This document shows, one piece after another, positions 13,554-17,650 of a stretch of 17,650 bases of DNA. Source of the stretch: an uncultured Spirochaetales bacterium (GTDB taxonomy: Bacteria; Spirochaetota; Spirochaetia; Sphaerochaetales; Sphaerochaetaceae); the NCBI GenBank assembly GCA_934247875.1, contig CAKQJZ010000041.1:1-17650 (forward strand), read 5' to 3'. The notes under the pieces are model-generated. The model ran no database searches. It was given only the letters and a program-made list of their open reading frames with translations, and was not told the origin of the DNA. The first letter of the stretch is position 1. The number at the start of each line of letters is the position of its first letter. The position numbers and the translations under genes were made by a program.

Positions 13554-15959
13554 TTAAATCTTCGAACCTAGATAAGCACTTAGGCGAAGTATATCTGAGA
13601 AGACGCCAGCAGCTGTAACTTCTGGCCCTGCGCCAGGTCCTTTGACTACAAGCGGCTGATTGTGATAGCGCTTAGTAGTGAATGTTATGACATTGTCTGT
13701 GCCAGTTGCCTGTGAGAAGCTATGATCTTTTGGATACTCTGCTAACTTCACAGAGCAAACACCATGATCAACTTTTCCTACATAGCGCAAGCACATGCCC
13801 TTCTCTGAAGCCCTCTTATAAAGAGCTGCCATATCTTCATCAAGCTCGCTGATACGATCCAAGAACTCTTCTTTTGAAAGATTCTTGAACTTCTCAGGAA
13901 CCAAGGACTCAATTGCAATATCGCTTACTTCAACTTTATAACCCAATTCTCGTGCAAGAATTACAGTTTTTCTTGCAACATCCATTCCAGAGAGATCATC
14001 TCTTGGATCTGGCTCTGTGTAGCCAAGGCGCTTAGCCTCAAGCACTAAAGCTGAGAAAGGCGTAGTTCCATCATATTTATAGAATAGCCATGCAAGCGTA
14101 CCAGATACCATGCCCTCTACCATCTCCACCTCATCACCAGTCTCTCTTAGATCTTTAAGTGTTGTGATGATAGGAAGACCTGCACCTACAGTTGTCTCAT
14201 ATAAGAACTTCTTGCCAGTTCTATAGCTGGCATCAAGCAAGCTCTCATAGTAGTCATATGGGCCAGATGAAGCCTTCTTATTTGGTGTGATTATATGGAA
14301 GCCACGCTCAATAAGACTCTTATATTGCATAGCTCTAGCTTCTGATGAAGTACAATCTACCAATACAGCATGTGGATAATATGATGCTCCAATATGTGAT
14401 AAGAACACATCATCATTATATGCAACACTGTATTTCTCAAAGTCTTCTCTCCAATGAGAGAGCTCAATGCCTTCTTCTGAGAGAAGCATCTTCTTAGAGG
14501 TAGCAATGCCACGGATGCGAAGATCAAGATCAAACTCAGACTTAAGCCTCTCACTCTCACGTGAAATCTGATCTAAAAGCGTACCTCCGATATTTCCAGG
14601 TCCAAAGAGACCAATAGAAAGAGTCTGTGATGACATGAAGAATACTGAGTGAAGTGCTCTTAGTGCTTTAGTAGAATCTGAAGTCTTTATAACTGCGCTG
14701 ATATTTCTCTCACTTGAGCCCTGTGCAATAGCTCTGATATTTACGCCAGAACGAGCAAGGGATGAGAAGAACTTTCCAGCAACACCGATTCTGCCTGGCA
14801 TAGCCTCACCAACTGCAGCAAGAATAGATAGCTCATTCTCGCACTCAATCGATGAAACGCTTTGCACTTCGAGTTCTTTTGCAAACTCATGCCTAAGAGT
14901 TTTAGATGCAGCATTAGCCTGGTTCTGAGGAACTGCAAAACAGATTGAGTACTCTGATGATGCCTGAGAAATGAAGATAACAGAAATCTTCTCATTTCTA
15001 AGCGCAGTGAATAGACGAGATGAGAAGCCTGGAACACCAGACATGCCAGAACCTTCGACATTTATAAGCGAAACATTTCTTACAACTGAGAATGCTTTAA
15101 CACTGTCTTTCTTTGAAGGGAAGATCTTTCCGCTGATCAGTGTACCCTTCTCTTCTATTGCACCCCAATAGCAAAGAGAAATAGGAAGTCCCTGACTTGC
15201 AGCAGGCTGGAATGACTGAGGATGCACAATAGGAGCTCCAAAGAATGAGAGCTCTGTAGCTTCTGCATATGTAAGGTTATCTATAACATGAGCAGAAGGA
15301 ACATCGCGCTGTGCAGCAGAGCATAGCAAGGATCTTGAGTTCCAGAATGTCAGCGGAGCAGAATAAGATGCAGATATCAAAGAAGCAGCATACTCACTTT
15401 CCCCTTCATTTCTGACTCTGCCTGATGCATCTTCCTTATTAGGAACATTAACATCGCTATTAACGAAAACAGCACCATTTAAGAGAGCTGGATGCGCAAT
15501 AATAGCATCAAAGCTCATTATCTCAGCGTTGATATCCTCTTCGAGGAATCTAGCTTTCAAAAGCTTTGCAAGAAAAGAGGATGTGAGAGAATCGAGATGC
15601 TTGCCAGCAGCTCCACTACCATCAGACAAGAGCCAGATAGCTCTTAGAATATCTTCAACATCCTGGAATGCAGCTGTAATTTCAGCTGAAACACTTTGAT
15701 AGCTTTCGTTTTTCAGCGAATTCTCTGCAAGTTCAAGCCAAGCACTCTGACTCTTTTCAAGCTTCGTCCAAAGTCTTTCATCTTTTTTCTCAGCAGCATT
15801 GATCAAAGCTCTTAAAGAAAGCTCAGGAGATCTGACAGGAGAGAGAACAAAAACCTGAACATCCTCTTTCCCGTTTCTGAATATTCTCAAAAGCTTATCT
15901 TCACCGGAATTTGTAGCAACCATTGCTCCTTCTAGAGCGTGTACCCTTATCAACTGCAA
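13554..15959 (-). CDS. thrA: Aspartokinase-homoserine dehydrogenase fusion with decayed aspartokinase domain
   Basis: The homoserine dehydrogenase part is intact: NAD(P)-binding GPGNIG (453-458), VDCTSSEA (534-541), TPNKKA, YETTVGAGLP, and EPDPRDDLSGMDVARK ending with catalytic D660 and K664. Two ACT domains (about 295-345 and 375-440) keep the SQASSE and AQGSSE motifs linked to threonine control. The N-terminal 290 residues align with ThrA aspartokinase through ELSFFGAPIVHP and EKGTLISG, but its active site is lost. The KFGGTS start reads RVHALEGAM, the GRNGSD loop reads NEGESE, and WTDVDGVYT-DPR reads WNSRSLLCSAAQR. The product thus probably works as a threonine-regulated dehydrogenase only. 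The start is set at TTG 15959 because GGAGG lies 5 nt before it; ATG 15971 and TTG 15977 are in-frame alternatives. Numbering follows TTG 15959. Confidence 0.92.
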   Translation of the reverse strand: MQLIRVHALEGAMVATNSGEDKLLRIFRNGKEDVQVFVLSPVRSPELSLRALINAAEKKDERLWTKLEKSQSAWLELAENSLKNESYQSVSAEITAAFQDVEDILRAIWLLSDGSGAAGKHLDSLTSSFLAKLLKARFLEEDINAEIMSFDAIIAHPALLNGAVFVNSDVNVPNKEDASGRVRNEGESEYAASLISASYSAPLTFWNSRSLLCSAAQRDVPSAHVIDNLTYAEATELSFFGAPIVHPQSFQPAASQGLPISLCYWGAIEEKGTLISGKIFPSKKDSVKAFSVVRNVSLINVEGSGMSGVPGFSSRLFTALRNEKISVIFISQASSEYSICFAVPQNQANAASKTLRHEFAKELEVQSVSSIECENELSILAAVGEAMPGRIGVAGKFFSSLARSGVNIRAIAQGSSERNISAVIKTSDSTKALRALHSVFFMSSQTLSIGLFGPGNIGGTLLDQISRESERLKSEFDLDLRIRGIATSKKMLLSEEGIELSHWREDFEKYSVAYNDDVFLSHIGASYYPHAVLVDCTSSEARAMQYKSLIERGFHIITPNKKASSGPYDYYESLLDASYRTGKKFLYETTVGAGLPIITTLKDLRETGDEVEMVEGMVSGTLAWLFYKYDGTTPFSALVLEAKRLGYTEPDPRDDLSGMDVARKTVILARELGYKVEVSDIAIESLVPEKFKNLSKEEFLDRISELDEDMAALYKRASEKGMCLRYVGKVDHGVCSVKLAEYPKDHSFSQATGTDNVITFTTKRYHNQPLVVKGPGAGPEVTAAGVFSDILRLSAYLGSKI

Positions 15960-15975
15960 CACATCCTCCATGTAC

Positions 15976-16001
15976 AAAAAAAGCTCCCACCTAAAGGGAG
16001 C
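15976..16001 (-). terminator. rpmB intrinsic terminator, immediately before thrA
   Basis: On the minus strand GCTCCC pairs perfectly with GGGAGC around a 7-nt loop and runs into seven T (15982-15976). It lies 19 nt after the rpmB stop and ends 5 nt before the first in-frame ATG of thrA, so thrA must rely on readthrough or on a start site hidden in this short gap. Confidence 0.85.
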
Positions 16002-16011
16002 CTGTGCAAAA

Positions 16012-16028
16012 TAGTATAGCTTATACTA
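16012..16028. repeat. Perfect 7-bp dyad over the rpmB stop codon
   Basis: TAGTATA (16012-16018) and TATACTA (16022-16028) are perfect inverted arms with a 3-nt spacer. The dyad spans the end of rpmB and contains -10-like TATACT on the minus strand, with TTGAAA too close upstream to be a good -35. It may be an operator or a poor promoter for thrAC. Confidence 0.35.
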
Positions 16029-16251
16029 CCTTTTCAACTCTGCCACTTCTGAGACAGCGAGTGCATACCTTGATTGTTCTTGGAGTTCCATCAATTAGAG
16101 CTTTTACAGGAACAATGTTTGGTCTAAACTCACGCTTCTTAGTAACACCGATATGCTGACCAACACCACCATTCTTCTTTGCCTGACCTTTGCGTGGTAC
16201 TACAGAACCTGCTACTGTACCCTTGCCACAGATTTCACATCTTCTAGCCAT
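16021..16251 (-). CDS. rpmB: Large-subunit ribosomal protein L28 (bL28, zinc-binding form)
   Basis: Structural protein of the 50S subunit. The 76-aa product has the usual MARRCEICGK start and a zinc ribbon made by C5, C8, C63 and C66, so it is the C+ type. The middle carries an insert with PRKGQAKK and GQHIGV (about residues 19-36), which I recall from spirochaetal L28 such as that of Borrelia; this is the best taxonomic clue in the window. AAGGTGG upstream is 9 nt from the ATG. A strong promoter lies about 130 nt upstream and leaves an untranslated leader of about 95 nt. A terminator follows the gene. The usual partner rpmG is not adjacent. Confidence 0.95.
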   Translation of the reverse strand: MARRCEICGKGTVAGSVVPRKGQAKKNGGVGQHIGVTKKREFRPNIVPVKALIDGTPRTIKVCTRCLRSGRVEKVV

Positions 16252-16297
16252 GATCTTTATCCACCTTAATTATGATTACTTCTTCTATTGACAGTTA

Positions 16298-16332
16298 CCT
16301 TTGTCGGAATCAACCGGAAGCAGAGCCAAAGG
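16298..16332 (-). promoter_or_regulatory. Possible leader hairpin of rpmB mRNA
   Basis: Within the predicted leader, CCTTTG and CAAAGG (16332-16327 and 16303-16298 on the minus strand) can form a 6-bp stem closing a 23-nt apical region that has a small inner CGG/CCG pairing. It might be a binding site for autoregulation by a ribosomal protein, but the stem is short and there is no T tract. Confidence 0.25.
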
Positions 16333-16353
16333 CATACCAGTCACAACAAAACA

Positions 16354-16383
16354 ACTATACCCAAAGACCGCGCTCTTTGTAAA
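16354..16383 (-). promoter_or_regulatory. rpmB promoter
   Basis: On the minus strand TTTACA (16383-16378, five of six to consensus), an 18-nt spacer and TATAGT (16359-16354, five of six). Transcription would start near 16347. This accounts for most of the 208-bp gap between rpmB and the 129-aa gene. Confidence 0.65.
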
Positions 16384-16424
16384 TAGCTTTGTCTCTTCTT
16401 TTTAGCTTCTTTGTTGATTTTTTC

Positions 16425-16453
16425 TAGATACTACAGATTCATTCTGCTAATAT
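16425..16453 (+). promoter_or_regulatory. Possible leaderless promoter of the 129-aa gene
   Basis: TAGATA (16425-16430), 17 nt, TAATAT (16448-16453), with a TG extension one base before the -10 box. Only 6 nt separate it from the ATG at 16460, and no Shine-Dalgarno is visible. Confidence 0.45.
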
Positions 16454-16459
16454 TGTGGC

Positions 16460-16849
16460 ATGAAGAGAATAGCTGCACTGGAATTCGCAGAGCACCAACG
16501 ATTTGATTGGATGAGAATCCAGAAAGAGTACTACAAGGAAAGTGGAGATTGGACAATCTACACTCTCCCACCTATTATTCTCCTCGATAACCTTTCATTT
16601 GATTCATATATATCAATTCCATCAACTCTAGCAGCTTCTGGTGTTTGCTTTGATGGTGAATACTCCTATTTGAAAATAGATGAAGAAAGTATAAAAGGCC
16701 TATTCATTTCAAAAAGCAATAAAGCAATTGACTACCATTTTCCAAAGCAAGAACTAAAACCTACTAAACTATTGTTAATCGAGATAGATGACAACTCATT
16801 CCGTATTATCGGGAGCAGAGCCCTTTCGATGGACAAAGAGAAGAAATAA
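16460..16849 (+). CDS. Hypothetical 129-aa cytoplasmic protein
   Basis: I do not recognise this protein. It has no signal peptide and no membrane helix. The first third is aromatic-rich and mixed-charge (FAEHQRFDWMRIQKEYY); the middle contains TLPPIILLDN and SIPSTLAASG; the last third alternates short beta-like stretches (TKLLLIEIDD, SFRIIGSR) and ends in a Lys/Glu tail. That suggests a small alpha/beta fold. It is the only frame filling this gap, has a possible promoter of its own, and its last 44 nt overlap the 3' end of the convergent nth gene, where the two proteins share DNA in opposite frames. Reality of the gene is likely but not certain. Confidence 0.65.
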   Translation: MKRIAALEFAEHQRFDWMRIQKEYYKESGDWTIYTLPPIILLDNLSFDSYISIPSTLAASGVCFDGEYSYLKIDEESIKGLFISKSNKAIDYHFPKQELKPTKLLLIEIDDNSFRIIGSRALSMDKEKK

Positions 16850-17426
16850 AGCAAGATTCGCAATTGCACTTTGCTTTGCATACTACGCGCCCATGCAAAT
16901 TAACAGTCATTGAAAGCCTAGTCCAATACTCTTCAGGCACATATGATTTGATTTCTTTAACAGCTTTAGCTCTATCGTCTGTATCTGTAAAGCCCAGACG
17001 CTTTGCAACACGCACAAAGTGAGTATCTGCAATAACAGCAGGCCTCTTCAGTATTGTTGCGATATAACATGAAGCAGTCTTCTCACCTACACCAGGAAGC
17101 TTAACGAGCTCTTCAAGCGTGTCTGGAATGCCATTTTCAGCAATATACATCGACGCATACTTGATATTATGCGCCTTAGCTCTAGAAAGCCCCGAACTAT
17201 GAATACACGCCTCAATTTCCTCTTCAGAAAGCGAAGCGATATAGCTCGGAGAAGAATTATTTGCAAAAAGTTTATCAGCACTCTTAATTGCCATTTTATC
17301 TGTAGATGAGCCCGAAAGTATTACAGTAACAAGAAATACATATGGATCCTTAACAGGTAAAAACTCTATATCTTCAGGATAATGTAAATTTAATTCATCA
17401 AAAATCTTTTTTCTACTTGACCACAC
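16806..17426 (-). CDS. nth: Endonuclease III (DNA glycosylase/AP lyase)
   Basis: Base-excision repair enzyme that removes oxidised pyrimidines and nicks the abasic site. The 206-aa protein has the helix-hairpin-helix LPGVGEKTAS with the catalytic lysine K116 and the catalytic aspartate D134 in VIADTHFVRV. The iron-sulphur cluster cysteines are C183, C189, C192 and C198; the first spacing is x5 rather than the usual x6, and an extra Cys (C187) sits inside. The wedge segment ILSAQTTD reads ILSGSSTD, so the usual Gln is Ser. The start is a GTG at 17426 with no good Shine-Dalgarno; it lies within the tRNA-Pro promoter on the other strand. Its 3' end overlaps the convergent 129-aa gene by 44 nt. 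A related helix-hairpin-helix glycosylase with different lesion preference is possible. Confidence 0.88.
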   Translation of the reverse strand: MWSSRKKIFDELNLHYPEDIEFLPVKDPYVFLVTVILSGSSTDKMAIKSADKLFANNSSPSYIASLSEEEIEACIHSSGLSRAKAHNIKYASMYIAENGIPDTLEELVKLPGVGEKTASCYIATILKRPAVIADTHFVRVAKRLGFTDTDDRAKAVKEIKSYVPEEYWTRLSMTVNLHGRVVCKAKCNCESCFISSLCPSKGLCSR

Positions 17427-17445
17427 TTTGCTTTTTCCCTATACT
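17417..17445 (+). promoter_or_regulatory. Promoter of tRNA-Pro
   Basis: TTGACC (17417-17422), a 17-nt spacer and TATACT (17440-17445), each five of six to consensus. Start would be near 17452, about 11 nt before the mature tRNA. It overlaps the first codons of nth on the other strand. Confidence 0.75.
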
Positions 17446-17462
17446 CTCATCTTGTTGTTAAT

Positions 17463-17535
17463 CGGGACGTCGCCTAGCGGCTATGGCGCCTGCTTTGGGA
17501 GCAGGATATCGATGGTTCGAGTCCATTCGTCCCGA
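17463..17535 (+). tRNA. tRNA-Pro, anticodon UGG
   Basis: Acceptor arms CGGGACG (17463-17469) and CGTCCCG (17528-17534) pair perfectly with discriminator A at 17535. The anticodon stem CCTGC/GCAGG encloses TTTGGGA, anticodon TGG at 17496-17498. The T arm has the TTCGAGT loop flanked by GATGG and CCATT. The CCA end is not encoded (ACT follows). The UGG anticodon could read all four proline codons if modified. Confidence 0.95.
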
Positions 17536-17542
17536 CTATTTA

Positions 17543-17578
17543 AGTCAGAATTGAATACAATCAGTTCTGGCTTTTTTT
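17543..17578 (+). terminator. Terminator of tRNA-Pro
   Basis: AGTCAGAA (17543-17550) pairs with TTCTGGCT (17565-17572) with one G-U pair, and an inner TTG/CAA may add to the stem. Seven T follow. It starts 8 nt after the tRNA. The last 70 bp of the window show nothing firm. Confidence 0.85.
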
Positions 17579-17650
17579 ATGGCTCAAAATCTTTCAAGGT
17601 GGTATTAAGCAGATAGACATTTACCATTAGAATCCCTCTCTTTGATGTAA

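Noticed and set aside
14357..15171. Open frames inside thrA in other frames, considered as signs of a frameshift that split the aspartokinase
   Set aside because: The main frame is continuous and shows family similarity from the N-terminus onward, so loss of motifs is by substitution, not by frameshift.
16288..16316. Perfect TTGACA on the + strand upstream of the 129-aa gene
   Set aside because: No -10 box at 16-18 nt downstream (the sequence there is GC-rich), so it is not a convincing promoter.
16362..16379. CAAAGA/TCTTTG hairpin taken as a terminator
   Set aside because: It lies inside the spacer of the rpmB promoter and has no T tract; more likely incidental.
17577..17648. Open frame on the - strand running in from the right edge, ending at a TAA beside the tRNA terminator
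   Set aside because: Only 23 codons, no recognisable motif; could be the last codons of a gene outside the window, but this cannot be decided here.
1..17650. Searched by eye for CRISPR repeats, transposase genes, integrase/attachment sites and phage genes
   Set aside because: None seen; gene content is housekeeping and metabolic, with even composition throughout.

Overview
The window looks like an ordinary chromosomal stretch of a moderately AT-rich bacterium, most likely a spirochaete of the Treponema/Sphaerochaetaceae kind. Three things point there: ribosomal protein L28 has an RKG-AKK-GG-GQHIG insert that I recall from spirochaetal L28 (e.g. Borrelia); acetate kinase carries a long C-terminal extension; and the mix of central genes fits. 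Placement is by memory, not by search. There is no phage, IS, CRISPR array or integron. I did not find a multi-gene novel system; the oddities lie inside familiar genes and in the way transcription units start and stop.

Layout. (1) 148-1605: glgA (glycogen synthase), + strand, meeting ogt end to end at 1605/1606. (2) 4585 down to 1606, - strand: cysS, an ECF sigma factor, its zinc-type membrane anti-sigma factor, and an Ogt-type DNA alkyltransferase whose first codons contain a terminator-like hairpin. (3) 4673-5566: a MurB-family flavoprotein with replaced catalytic residues. (4) 6572 down to 5559: an exported, beta-rich protein of unknown function. (5) 6714-8057: ackA. (6) 8198-12292, + strand: recQ-type helicase, galactokinase-family kinase, MATE transporter. 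(7) 16251 down to 12285, - strand: rpmB, a terminator, then thrA (AK-HSD fusion) and thrC, the threonine branch. (8) 16460-16849: an unknown 129-aa protein, converging on nth (endonuclease III). (9) tRNA-Pro(UGG) with a clear promoter and terminator.

How the genes fit together. Central carbon (glgA, galK, ackA) suggests a sugar-fermenting, acetate-producing, glycogen-storing organism. thrA and thrC would convert aspartate semialdehyde to threonine (with a homoserine kinase elsewhere), but the aspartokinase half of ThrA has lost its signature motifs, so aspartyl phosphate must come from another enzyme. recQ, ogt and nth are DNA repair functions.

Most worth a second look: the decayed aspartokinase domain with intact ACT and homoserine dehydrogenase parts; the MurB-like protein lacking the Arg/Ser/Glu catalytic set; a recurring arrangement of a -10 box 5-7 nt before a start codon without Shine-Dalgarno (leaderless-type starts); the hairpin inside the start of ogt; and three convergent gene pairs whose stop codons touch or overlap.
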